Below, piece by piece: positions 7,765-15,677 of a stretch of 28,077 bases of DNA. The number at the start of each line of letters is the position of its first letter. The stretch's first letter is position 1. Below the pieces are notes generated by a model. That model was not told the origin of the DNA and searched no databases. It saw nothing but the letters and a program-made list of their open reading frames with translations. Source of the DNA: JANNOG01 sp964516515 (GTDB lineage: Bacteria; Actinomycetota; Actinomycetes; Actinomycetales; JBBAYJ01); contig CAZEYA010000034.1 of NCBI GenBank assembly GCA_964516515.1, forward strand, positions 1 through 28,077, written 5' to 3'. Position numbers and translations under genes: made by a program.

Positions 7765-8573
7765 CCCGCCGGGGGCCCGGCGGGCGGCCCAAGGGTCGGC
7801 CCGGTGGCGCCGACAACGCTGCCGGCTCCGCGTCCGGGGACGTCCACGACCCTGAGGGGGAGCGGCTGCAGAAGGTGCTGGCCCGGGCGGGTGTGGCGTC
7901 GCGCCGCCAGGCGGAGTCACTGATCACCGAGGGCCGGGTGAGCGTGGACGGCCGGACGGTGACGGAGCTGGGCACCCGGGTGGGGCTGGGCGCGGCCGTC
8001 CACGTCGACGGAATGCGCGTGCAGGTCGACCCCACCCTGACGTACCTGGCGCTGAACAAGCCCCGGGGGGTGGTCTCGACGATGAGCGATGACCAAGGCC
8101 GTCCCACTCTGCTCGACATGCTGCCGCTCGGGGCGCAGGGGTTGTTCCACGTCGGTCGCCTCGACGTGGACACCGAGGGACTGATCCTCGTCACCAACGA
8201 CGGAACGCTCGCCCACCGGCTGACCCATCCGAGCTACGGCGTGCCCAAGACCTACCTCGCCGAGGTGCCCGGGCCGATCCCGCGGGACCTCGGCAGGCGG
8301 CTGCGGGCGGGCATCGAGCTGGACGATGGCCCGGCGTCGGTGGACTCCTTCGCCGTCGTGGACTCCGCGCCGGGCAAGGCGCTGCTGGAGGTGGTGATCC
8401 ACGAGGGCCGCAACCGGATCGTGCGCCGCATGCTCAGCGAGGTGGGCCACCCCGCGCACCGGCTGGTGCGGGTGCGCTTCGGCCCGATCGCGTTGGGGGA
8501 CCTCAAGCCCGGGGGCACCCGGAACCTCAATCGGGACGAGGTGGCACGGCTTCACGCGGTCGTCGACCTCTGA
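7761..8573 (+). CDS. RsuA/RluB-family rRNA pseudouridine synthase
   Basis: The protein converts specific uridines of ribosomal RNA to pseudouridine. Its 270 residues contain a basic Gly/Pro-rich tail (1–30), an S4 RNA-binding domain (about 33–80, ERLQKVLARAGVASRRQAE) and the catalytic domain. The catalytic Asp135 sits in VGRLDVDTEGLILVTNDG. NKPRGVVSTMSD and EGRNRIVRRML are further signatures. The same gene follows scpB in Mycobacterium (Rv1711), Bacillus (rluB) and Streptomyces. RluB, acting on 23S helix 89, is the most likely assignment, but RsuA and RluE/F cannot be excluded from sequence alone. Confidence 0.9.
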   Translation: MTRRGPGGRPKGRPGGADNAAGSASGDVHDPEGERLQKVLARAGVASRRQAESLITEGRVSVDGRTVTELGTRVGLGAAVHVDGMRVQVDPTLTYLALNKPRGVVSTMSDDQGRPTLLDMLPLGAQGLFHVGRLDVDTEGLILVTNDGTLAHRLTHPSYGVPKTYLAEVPGPIPRDLGRRLRAGIELDDGPASVDSFAVVDSAPGKALLEVVIHEGRNRIVRRMLSEVGHPAHRLVRVRFGPIALGDLKPGGTRNLNRDEVARLHAVVDL

Positions 8574-8578
8574 CGCGC

Positions 8579-8584
8579 TAACGT
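8579..8584 (+). promoter_or_regulatory. -10 element, leaderless start of aroH
   Basis: TAACGT ends eight bases before the GTG at 8593. It lies just past the stop of the pseudouridine synthase gene, so aroH–tyrA may have its own start as well as read-through. No clear -35 was seen. Confidence 0.45.
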
Positions 8585-8592
8585 GCGCCTCC

Positions 8593-8961
8593 GTGACCGT
8601 CCGGGCGATCAGAGGTGCCACGCAGGTGGCGACGGACGACGCGGCCGCTGTCGTCGAGGCGACCGCCGAGTTGCTGTCGGCGGTCGTCGCCGACAACGGC
8701 CTGCGCGCCGACGAGATCGTCTTCATCCTGTTCACCGCGACCCAGGACCTGCACAGCGCGTTCCCGGCAGCCGCGGTCACCGGCGCCGGGCTGTCGGAGG
8801 TGCCTCGGCTGTGCGCCACCGAGATGGACGTCGCCGGAGCCATGCCCCGGGTCGTCCGGCTGGTGCTCTTCGCCGAGGCAGAGCAACCGCGCAGTGACGT
8901 CCGACATGTCTACCTGGGCGGCGCCGTCGCGCTGCGCCCGGGGACCACGGCACCAGCGTGA
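8593..8961 (+). CDS. aroH: Chorismate mutase, AroH type
   Basis: Catalyses the Claisen rearrangement of chorismate to prephenate, the first committed step to phenylalanine and tyrosine. The 122-residue length and sequence match the trimeric AroH fold rather than the helical AroQ type. The active-site set of Bacillus subtilis AroH is preserved almost number for number: Arg7 (AIRGAT), Cys74 and Glu77 (RLCATEMDV), Arg89 (VVRLVLF) and Tyr107 (HVYLGGA). The gene overlaps tyrA by GTGA, placing the two consecutive steps of tyrosine synthesis in one translational unit. The same pair sits between rluB and cmk in Streptomyces. Confidence 0.95.
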   Translation: MTVRAIRGATQVATDDAAAVVEATAELLSAVVADNGLRADEIVFILFTATQDLHSAFPAAAVTGAGLSEVPRLCATEMDVAGAMPRVVRLVLFAEAEQPRSDVRHVYLGGAVALRPGTTAPA

Positions 8962-10061
8962 GCACCGGGCAGGTCCTGATCATCGGTGCGGGGCTGATCG
9001 GCACCAGCGTCGGCCTGGCGCTGCGGGCCAGGGGCGTCGACGTGGTGCTGAGCGACATCTCCCCGACCGTGGTCGCGCTGGCGCGGGACATGGGCGCCGG
9101 GCAGCCCACGGGTGAGGATTCGGCAGCCGCTTGCGTCGATCTGGTGGTTGTGGCCACGCCGCCCGATGTCACCGCCGCCGTGACCCGCCAAGCCCTGCTC
9201 GACCATCCCAGCGCTGTCGTCACCGACGTGGCGAGCGTCAAGGCACCGGTCGTGACCGCCCTGGCCGCGTCACCGGGCGCGGCCCGGTTCGTCGGCGGCC
9301 ACCCGATGGCAGGACGCGAGCGCAGCGGGCCGCTGGCCGCGCGGGGCGACCTGTTCGAGGGCCGGCCCTGGGTGCTGACGCCGACCGGCGCCACCGCCGG
9401 GTCATCGCTGCAACGGGTGCGCCGGCTCGTCACCGATCTCGGCGCGGCGGTGATAGAGATCACCCCGGCCGAGCACGACGAGGCGGTCGCGGTCACCTCG
9501 CACCTGCCGCAACTGGCCGCCAGCCTGGTCGCCGGACGATTGCTGGACCTCGGTGAGCCGGCGGCGGCACTGTCCGGGCAGGGACTCCGCGACGTCACCC
9601 GGCTGGCCGGCAGCGATCCGATGCTGTGGGCGCAGATCCTCACCGCGAACGCCGATCCGGTGCGGCGGGCATTGCGCGCCGTCCGGGGTGACATCGACGA
9701 GGTGCTGGCAGCGCTGGACCTGCTGGCCGACTCCGCCGGAGACCACCCTGGTGACGACACCGGCGCCCGGGCCGTGCTGGCCCGGGTGATCGCCGACGGC
9801 AACGAGGGCCGGGTGCTGCTGCCGGGCAAGCACGGCACATCACCGACGGCCTTCGCGACCGTGGGGGTCATGGTGCCCGACCGGCCGGGCGAGATCGCGC
9901 GGCTGCTCACCGAGGTCGACCTGGCGGGGGTCAATCTGGAGGACATCCGGATCGAGCACTCCCTCGGTCGCCCCACCGGGCTGGTGGAGATCCTCGTGCA
10001 CCCGTCGGCGCACGACGCGCTGTCGGTGTCACTGCGCGATCGGGCCTGGGTCGTGGTGTGA
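8958..10061 (+). CDS. tyrA: Prephenate dehydrogenase with C-terminal ACT domain
   Basis: Oxidatively decarboxylates prephenate (or arogenate) toward tyrosine using NAD(P). The 367-residue protein begins with a Rossmann motif GAGLIGTSVG (10–19), continues with family signatures VTDVASVKAPV, GGHPMAGRERSG and TSHLPQLAASLVAGR, and ends in an ACT-type domain (about 290–360, FATVGVMVPDRPGEIARLL). ACT domains usually bind amino acids, so feedback regulation by tyrosine is plausible. It directly follows aroH with a GTGA overlap. Specificity for prephenate versus arogenate cannot be read from the sequence. Confidence 0.94.
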   Translation: MSTGQVLIIGAGLIGTSVGLALRARGVDVVLSDISPTVVALARDMGAGQPTGEDSAAACVDLVVVATPPDVTAAVTRQALLDHPSAVVTDVASVKAPVVTALAASPGAARFVGGHPMAGRERSGPLAARGDLFEGRPWVLTPTGATAGSSLQRVRRLVTDLGAAVIEITPAEHDEAVAVTSHLPQLAASLVAGRLLDLGEPAAALSGQGLRDVTRLAGSDPMLWAQILTANADPVRRALRAVRGDIDEVLAALDLLADSAGDHPGDDTGARAVLARVIADGNEGRVLLPGKHGTSPTAFATVGVMVPDRPGEIARLLTEVDLAGVNLEDIRIEHSLGRPTGLVEILVHPSAHDALSVSLRDRAWVVV

Positions 10062-10114
10062 GGCCACGAGGATGATGTGCCGCCTCGGCCGAAGCCACGC
10101 GGACCAGCAACGGT

Positions 10115-10120
10115 TATCCT
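10115..10120 (+). promoter_or_regulatory. -10 element, leaderless start of cmk
   Basis: TATCCT ends eight bases before the GTG at 10129, in the 67-base gap after tyrA. No Shine-Dalgarno sequence lies between. The -35 position is not recognisable. Confidence 0.5.
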
Positions 10121-10128
10121 GATCCCCA

Positions 10129-10911
10129 GTGCCCAGGACCAGTTACCCGATCACCGACGGTGTCGCGCCCGCCCAGCCGCTCATCGTCGTGGCGGTCGAC
10201 GGACCGTCGGGCTCGGGAAAGTCCTCGGTGTGCCGTGAGGTGGCTCGTCGGCTGGGCGTCTCCTACCTCGACACCGGCGCGATGTACCGGGCGGTGTGCT
10301 GGAGCTGCCTCGACCGCGGCATGGACCTCACCGACCAGTCAGCCGTCGCCCGGCACGCGGCCGAGCTCGATCTGCTGATCTCGATGGACCCGGACCGCCT
10401 TCGGGTCACTGTGAACGGCGTCGACGTGACGGCTGCCATCCGCAGCAGCGAGATCTCCATGGCCGTGTCGGAGGTGGCGAGGAACCTGGCCGTTCGCGCC
10501 GAACTGGCCCGGCGGCAGCGGCAACTGATCCTCACCGATCAGGCGGGATGCGTCGCCGAGGGCCGTGACGTGACGACCGTCGTCGCTCCCGACGCCGACG
10601 TCAGGATCCTGCTCACCGCGGACCCGGCAGCCAGGATCTCGCGCCGTGCCGTCGAACTGCACGGCCACGAGAGCGAGCGGTTGCTGAGGCAGACCGCAGC
10701 CGAGGTGGTGGGTCGCGACGCCCGCGACGCCGAGGTCGTGGATTTCCTCCGGCCGGGGGAGGGAGTGCTGGTCATCGACACCTCGCACCTGGATTTCGAG
10801 GCGACCGTGGCCCGCGTGCTGGCCGAGATCGCGCCCGTGCTCCGCCGTCGCCGCCACGGTGGAGCCGTCCTGGACCTCGAGACCCCGGTCGGGGCGCGGG
10901 GTCCGGCATGA
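10129..10911 (+). CDS. cmk: Cytidylate kinase
   Basis: Phosphorylates CMP and dCMP using ATP, recycling RNA breakdown products. The 260-residue product has the P-loop GPSGSGKSS at 25–33, the substrate-binding YLDTGAMYRAVC (46–57), and AGCVAEGRDVTTVVAP with the LTADPAARISRR lid region. Length fits the family (about 225 residues) plus short tails at both ends. Position between tyrA and a PlsC-like acyltransferase and der matches Streptomyces; Mycobacterium also pairs cmk with der. The stop overlaps the next start by ATGA. Confidence 0.95.
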   Translation: MPRTSYPITDGVAPAQPLIVVAVDGPSGSGKSSVCREVARRLGVSYLDTGAMYRAVCWSCLDRGMDLTDQSAVARHAAELDLLISMDPDRLRVTVNGVDVTAAIRSSEISMAVSEVARNLAVRAELARRQRQLILTDQAGCVAEGRDVTTVVAPDADVRILLTADPAARISRRAVELHGHESERLLRQTAAEVVGRDARDAEVVDFLRPGEGVLVIDTSHLDFEATVARVLAEIAPVLRRRRHGGAVLDLETPVGARGPA

Positions 10912-11657
10912 CCGCGCCACCGCCGACTGCGAGATCCGTTTCGGCGACGCCCGCTGCGCAGCCCACCGCAGGCGCCGACGTCGCCGAGCGCATCCTGGCC
11001 ACGCCGGGCCGCTGGTGGGGAGCGGTCATCGCGTTCGTCGTCGGCCGGGTGCTCTGGCCGACCAGGTCCTCCGGTGTCCCGGTGGCGGCGACCGGTCCGC
11101 TGGTGCTGGCGATCAATCACGTCAACATCGTCGACGGGCCGATCGTCTACAGCCGCTTCCCGCGGCACGTGCATTTCCTCGTCAAGATCGAGATGTTCCG
11201 CGGCATCTTCGGCTTCGTGCTGCGCCAGGTCGGTCAGATCCCCATCGACCGCAGCGGCCCGGACCGGGTCGCGATGTCGGCCGCGCTGCACGCACTGCGG
11301 CACGGCCGGGTCGTCGGGGTGTTCCCCGAGGGCGCCCGAGGGCGGGGCGACGTGGTCGAGGTCCGGACCGGAATCGCCTGGCTGGCACTGCGCAGCGGCG
11401 CGCCGGTGCTGCCCGTGGCGGTGCTCGGCACCAGGGTGAGCGGGCAGCGGGCGGGTTCGCTGCCCCGGTTGCGCCGTGGGATCCACGTGGTCTACGGCCG
11501 GCCTTTCACGGTCGACCGCACCGTGGGCGGATCGGGCCGGGCCGCGCTGGCGGCAGCCGCCGAGCAGGTGCGGGTCGAACTGGCCGCACACGTGACGGCA
11601 GCGAGCGAGCAGACCGGCGTCGCGCTGCCCTCGGACTCGGGCAGGCCGTCATCGTGA
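10908..11657 (+). CDS. PlsC-like 1-acylglycerol-3-phosphate acyltransferase
   Basis: A 249-residue membrane-associated acyltransferase of the PlsC family, which typically adds the second acyl chain of phosphatidic acid. The catalytic HX4D motif is HVNIVD at residues 71–76 and the glycerophosphate-binding motif is FPEGAR at 139–144; VGQIPIDRSG and APVLPVAVLGTR are further family blocks. A low-complexity Ala/Pro tail (1–25) precedes one hydrophobic stretch (about 37–50). It is translationally coupled to cmk upstream (ATGA) and der downstream (GTGA), a conserved actinobacterial order. Several PlsC paralogues usually exist in these genomes, so the exact acyl acceptor is unknown. Confidence 0.88.
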   Translation: MTAPPPTARSVSATPAAQPTAGADVAERILATPGRWWGAVIAFVVGRVLWPTRSSGVPVAATGPLVLAINHVNIVDGPIVYSRFPRHVHFLVKIEMFRGIFGFVLRQVGQIPIDRSGPDRVAMSAALHALRHGRVVGVFPEGARGRGDVVEVRTGIAWLALRSGAPVLPVAVLGTRVSGQRAGSLPRLRRGIHVVYGRPFTVDRTVGGSGRAALAAAAEQVRVELAAHVTAASEQTGVALPSDSGRPSS

Positions 11658-13144
11658 CCGGCACGACAGGCAGCAGCGGCACGCCGGTCGAGCACGACAA
11701 CCGCGGGGACCTCGATGACGATCAGTTCGACGAGACCGAGTTCGACGAGGCTGATTTCCACGAAGCTGATGTGGACGAGGCCGATCTCGACGCTGATCCG
11801 GACGGTCCCATCGACGATCCGGACGGCGGGTCCCGGCCGGTCGTGGCGGTCATCGGCCGCCCCAACGTCGGGAAGTCCACGCTGGTCAACCGCATCCTGG
11901 GCCGTCGTGAGGCGGTCGTCGAGGATGTGCCCGGGGTCACTCGTGACCGGGTGACCTACCGCGCCGAATGGGCGGGCCAACCCTTCACCCTCGTCGACAC
12001 CGGAGGCTGGGACGCCCGTGCGTCAGGGATCTCGGCTCGGGTCGCCGCGCAGGCCGAGACGGCTATCGCGCTGTCCGACGCGGTGCTGTTCGTCGTCGAT
12101 GCCACCGTGGGCGCCACGACCGGTGACGATCAACTGGTTCGACTGCTGCGCAAGGCCGGCAAGCCCGTCGTCCTTGCCGCCAACAAGGTCGACGACGCCC
12201 GTGGCGAGACCGACGCCACGGCGTTGTGGTCTCTCGGGCTGGGCAACCCCTTCCCTGTCTCGGCGATGCACGGCCGAGGCACGGGCGACCTGCTGGACGC
12301 CGTCATCGAGGCGGCACGCATCGCGCCACCGCGTCCCGAGAGCGGTCCGGGGCTGCGTCGGGTCGCGCTGGTGGGGCGGCCCAACGTCGGCAAGTCCAGC
12401 ATGCTCAACGCGCTCGCCCGGGCTGAACGAGTCATCGTCGACCCGGTGGCCGGAACCACCCGCGACCCCGTCGACGAGGTCGTCGAGATCGACGGCCGGT
12501 CCTGGCTCTTCATCGACACCGCAGGGCTGCGGCGTAAGCACCGCCAGGCCGACGGCGCGGACTTCTTCTCCGGGCTGCGCACCCAGGCGGCGATCGAGCG
12601 GTGCGAGGTCGCCGTCGTCGTGCTCGACGGCTCTGAAGCCCTCGCCGAGCAGGACGTCCGCGTGGTGTCCATGACCATCGACGCCGGCCGGGCGCTGGTG
12701 CTGGCGGTCAACAAGTGGGACCACGTCGACGAGGAGCGGCAGCGCTACCTCGAACGAGAACTGGAGCGGGATCTGGGGCACGCGTCATGGGCACCGCGGG
12801 TGAACCTGTCCGCGCTGACCGGGCGGCACCTCGCCCGTCTCGTCCCCGCCCTGGATCTCGCGCTCGCCTCGTGGGACAGCCGCGTACCCACCGCGCGGTT
12901 GAACGCCCTGATGGCCGAGATCGCCGGAGCCCACCCGCACCCGGTCCGCGGCGGCAAGCAGCCGCGCATCCTCTACGCCACCCAGGCGTCCAGCCGGCCA
13001 CCGACGTTCGTGCTGTTCACCACCGGGTTCCTGGAGGCCGGCTACCGCCGGTTCGTCGAACGGCGGCTGCGCGAGACCTTCGGCTTCGAAGGCACCCCCG
13101 TCCACATCAACGTCCGGGCACGCGAGAAGCGGCGCCGTTCCTGA
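11654..13144 (+). CDS. der: Ribosome-assembly GTPase Der (EngA)
   Basis: Der is an essential double GTPase needed for 50S subunit maturation. The 496-residue protein has two G domains, each with a GRPNVGKS P-loop (first at 68–75, second near 240), DTGG and DTAG switch motifs, NKVD and NKWD specificity motifs, and a C-terminal KH-like domain (from about residue 410, ending HINVRAREKRRR). An N-terminal extension of about 60 residues is strongly acidic with degenerate five-residue repeats (FDEAD, FHEAD, VDEAD). The GTG at 11654 overlaps the acyltransferase stop; the frame runs further upstream, but only within cmk and plsC. Confidence 0.94.
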   Translation: MTGTTGSSGTPVEHDNRGDLDDDQFDETEFDEADFHEADVDEADLDADPDGPIDDPDGGSRPVVAVIGRPNVGKSTLVNRILGRREAVVEDVPGVTRDRVTYRAEWAGQPFTLVDTGGWDARASGISARVAAQAETAIALSDAVLFVVDATVGATTGDDQLVRLLRKAGKPVVLAANKVDDARGETDATALWSLGLGNPFPVSAMHGRGTGDLLDAVIEAARIAPPRPESGPGLRRVALVGRPNVGKSSMLNALARAERVIVDPVAGTTRDPVDEVVEIDGRSWLFIDTAGLRRKHRQADGADFFSGLRTQAAIERCEVAVVVLDGSEALAEQDVRVVSMTIDAGRALVLAVNKWDHVDEERQRYLERELERDLGHASWAPRVNLSALTGRHLARLVPALDLALASWDSRVPTARLNALMAEIAGAHPHPVRGGKQPRILYATQASSRPPTFVLFTTGFLEAGYRRFVERRLRETFGFEGTPVHINVRAREKRRRS

Positions 13145-13175
13145 GGCGCGACGCCGGGGCTGTGACGCCGTCCTG

Positions 13176-13217
13176 CTCACCGTCAAACCAGGCGAACTCA
13201 CCGTCAAGCCAGGCGAA
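13176..13217. repeat. Tandem duplication of a 21-bp unit at the P450 stop codon
   Basis: Units 13176–13196 and 13197–13217 differ at one base (CTCACCGTCAAACCAGGCGA against CTCACCGTCAAGCCAGGCGA, each plus A). The second unit contains the end and stop codon of the P450 frame; the first is its copy just beyond. Confidence 0.9.
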
Positions 13218-14542
13218 GCAGCATCGCCACTCGTGGTCGAGGAATCGGGACCGGTTGCATGACGACACCGGCAGCGGGGTCCGCACCGCGCCGGCGCCGC
13301 GCGAGCAGTCGTGCGACGACGGTCTTGACGATGAGCTCGGCCACGTGGTTACCGATGCACAGATGCGCGCCACCCCCGAAGGGGACGAACAGATGTGAGT
13401 GCTGGGACTGCTCGGCACGCCCGGGCCGGAACCGCTCGGGGTCGAAACGCAGCGGGTCGCTCCACCAGTCGGGGTGCCGGTGCAGGCTCATGCTGGCCGG
13501 GGTGAGCGCGACGCCCGCAGGGATGTCAACACCGTCGATGCTCACGTCCCTCGTCGCCACGCGGGGTGAGAAGGGCACGGGTGGGCTGAGTCGGAGCGAC
13601 TCCTGCATCGCCAGCGTGGTGTGCACCAGGCTGGCATGATTTGCCAGCGTCATCTGCTCGCCGTCCAGTGCGCGGACCTCTTGCGCCACGAGGTCTTGCC
13701 CCTGTGGGTGTAGCGCCAGCTGCCACAGCAGCACCGCAAGCGTCGACGTTGTCGTATCGTGCGCGGCGAGCATCAGGAAGATCATGTGGTCGACGACCTC
13801 GTCCCCGTCGAGCACGGCCCCGGTCTCCGTGGTGGCGTGAGACAGCCGCGACAACAGGTCCGGACGCAACTCCTGCTGTCGGCGCTGGACGACCAAGTCC
13901 CGGAAGATTCGCTCCAGGAACTCCCTCCCCCTCGTTCCTCGGTGGAACGCAGTTCCCGGTATCCGGGGTCGCAAGGGCGTGAGGGCGGCGCCCACGGCGT
14001 CGGCGAAGGCGGCGCTGACGGCACCGGACTGCGTGTCGAGTGAGGCGCCGACGAACACCTCGGCCGCCACGTCGAGCGTCAGGCGCTTCATCAGTAGGTA
14101 GACGTCGACCTCGCCGTAGGGCAAGGCGTCCAGGTGCCGGTCGGTGATGGGGTGGATCTGCTCGACGTAGCCGCCGATCGCGCTGCGACTGAATGCCTGC
14201 CGCATCACCTGGCGGTGGACGCGGTGGTCGTCGAAATCGCGGAGCATCAGCCCGCGGCGGAACAGTGGGCCGATGCTGGTCGACCAGCCGCCCTCGCTCG
14301 ACGGCACCGGTCGCGGTCCAGGTAGATCTCCTTGGTGGCCTGCGGGGTGAGGAACACGACCACCGTCCGGCCGAGCAGTTCGGTCCGGGACACGTCACCG
14401 AACCGCGCGCGGCGGGTGTCCATCAGCCGGTGACAATCGCGCAGGAAGTGCAACGAGTGACGACCATCGGCGGTGCGCCGACACCCGGGATGTGCGCGAG
14501 CCTGCCCACCGTCCCACCGCCGTCGAACCAGGCAGGGAGCAC
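13204..14542 (-). pseudogene. Cytochrome P450, disrupted by two frameshifts
   Basis: The largest intact piece (13204–14307, minus) has the P450 hallmarks: I-helix AAHDTTTSTL, K-helix ESLRL, and the haem-binding FGGGAHLCIGNH with its axial cysteine. Its 5' end begins abruptly at PSSEGGWSTSIGP. The preceding part, SLHFLRDCHRLMD through TKEIYLDRDR, is in another frame, with the break near 14307–14311. Upstream again, a third frame encodes LPAWFDGGGTVGRLAHIPG, breaking near 14460–14470. Joined, the pieces give about 446 codons from a GTG at 14542, a normal P450 length. Both breaks are net one-base losses (modulo 3). Substrate is unknown. Either the gene is decaying or the assembly has errors here. 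Confidence 0.82.
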
Positions 14543-14707
14543 GTCCGTTGGTGTCGCGTCACGGCCCGATCAGTGCACATCCATCACGATACCGTTGCTG
14601 CGTTGCCCGGCAGTGGAGCGTTGGACTGCGACTCCACCCCTGCCCAATCGAGCGTGCACTCCGCTTCACGTCGTCCGGTCACGCAGGGACCGAGGCCGTT
14701 CCTGAGG

Positions 14708-14713
14708 TACGGT
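14708..14713 (+). promoter_or_regulatory. Possible -10 element of the tRNA-Pro gene
   Basis: TACGGT lies 23 bases before the mature 5' end of the tRNA, a reasonable distance for a short precursor leader. No -35 was recognised. The rest of 14543–14736 holds nothing else I can support. Confidence 0.35.
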
Positions 14714-14736
14714 GTTCCGTCGGAGTAATCCGGCAA

Positions 14737-14813
<77 letters not shown>

Positions 14814-14842
14814 GCGCCACCCGTGACTCCACATCACCGTCC

Positions 14843-14866
14843 CGCGGCGGGGTTCGGGTGTTTCCT
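14843..14866 (+). terminator. Weak candidate terminator after tRNA-Pro
   Basis: A short GC stem (CCCGC with GCGGG) is followed by a region somewhat richer in T (TTCGGGTGTTTCC). The stem is short and the T-tract imperfect, so this is only a candidate. Confidence 0.25.
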
Positions 14867-14977
14867 TGCCGACCGTCGCCCACGTGCCTGAGGCGGGTAG
14901 AAACCTCGCTCACCTCCGGTGTGTTGTCGCAGCGAGCGATGAGTGCGATGGCCAGCGGGGCGCCGCGCCCGCTCCGC

Positions 14978-14983
14978 TAAGCT
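14978..14983 (+). promoter_or_regulatory. Probable -10 of the pgsA–DUF881 operon
   Basis: TAAGCT lies 86 bases before the pgsA start, in the 255-base gap after the tRNA. A matching -35 was not found. Unlike most promoters here it would give a leadered transcript, and pgsA does have a strong ribosome site. An ATG at 15002 opens a frame that only continues into the DUF881 frame and shows no protein-like character. Confidence 0.4.
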
Positions 14984-15068
14984 GAGCAGCCAAGGGGGGC
15001 CATGATCCGCGGCCTGCGCACGGTGCTCGGGCCCGTACTGGTCGCCTTCGCTGGCGGAGGAGGAGACC

Positions 15069-15677
15069 GTGACGGCGCTTCGGTCGGCTTCGGATGGCGT
15101 CAGCGATCGTGTCGTCACCCTCCCCAACGCCATCAGCTTGGCGCGGTTGCTGGCGGTACCCGTCTTCGGCTACCTCGTGCTGGTCGACAACGACCTGGCC
15201 GCCCTGGTCGTCCTCCTGCTCGCAAGCGTCAGCGACTTCGTCGACGGCGCCCTGGCGCGGGCATTGCACCAGGTCAGCCGACTCGGGGTGCTGCTCGACC
15301 CGATCGCCGACCGCGCCTACGTCCTGGTGGCGATCGGCGCGTTGGCCTGGCGAGACACCGTGCCGTGGCTGTTCGTAGCGGTCCTGCTGGTCCGAGACGT
15401 GGCGCTGGCCGTCAACATCGCGCTGTTGCGCCGCGGCGGCTTCGCCCCGCTGCCCGTCCATACCTTGGGCAAGGCGGCGACCTTCGTGTTGTTCTGGGGC
15501 TTTCCGCTACTGCTGTTGTCGTCGGGGATCCCGCAGACCCAGGCCTGGGCGCTGCCGCTGGCCTGGGCCGCGCTGCTGTGGGGGGCCGGGCTGTACTGGT
15601 GGGCCGGCATCGGCTACCTGATCCAGGGCCGCCGAGTATTGCGCAGCCCCCAGCCGGAGTCGGCGGTCACGCCATGA
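15069..15677 (+). CDS. CDP-alcohol phosphatidyltransferase (PgsA-like)
   Basis: An integral membrane enzyme that transfers a phosphatidyl group from CDP-diacylglycerol to an alcohol. The 202-residue protein contains the complete CDP-alcohol motif: Asp56, Asp59, Gly60, Ala63, Arg64, Gly73, Asp77 and Asp81, in the standard D-x2-DG-x2-AR-x8-G-x3-D-x3-D spacing. About five hydrophobic segments surround it. It occupies the place of Mycobacterium Rv1822 (pgsA2) ahead of the DUF881 pair, where phosphatidylglycerophosphate or cardiolipin synthesis has been proposed; the acceptor cannot be told from the sequence. The GTG start follows GGAGGAGGAG by a few bases. The stop overlaps the next gene by ATGA. 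Confidence 0.88.
   Translation: MTALRSASDGVSDRVVTLPNAISLARLLAVPVFGYLVLVDNDLAALVVLLLASVSDFVDGALARALHQVSRLGVLLDPIADRAYVLVAIGALAWRDTVPWLFVAVLLVRDVALAVNIALLRRGGFAPLPVHTLGKAATFVLFWGFPLLLLSSGIPQTQAWALPLAWAALLWGAGLYWWAGIGYLIQGRRVLRSPQPESAVTP

Noticed and set aside
14395..14580. Small minus-strand ORF upstream of the P450 (MCTDRAV…)
   Set aside because: The P450 N-terminal sequence LPAWFDGG…HIPG is in a different frame of the same strand, so this frame is a shadow.
15002..15673. Extended N-terminus of the first DUF881 protein, or a separate small gene starting at ATG 15002
   Set aside because: The frame overlaps all of pgsA, is Arg/Gly-rich and lacks motifs; the ATG at 15674 overlapping the pgsA stop gives a normal DUF881 protein.
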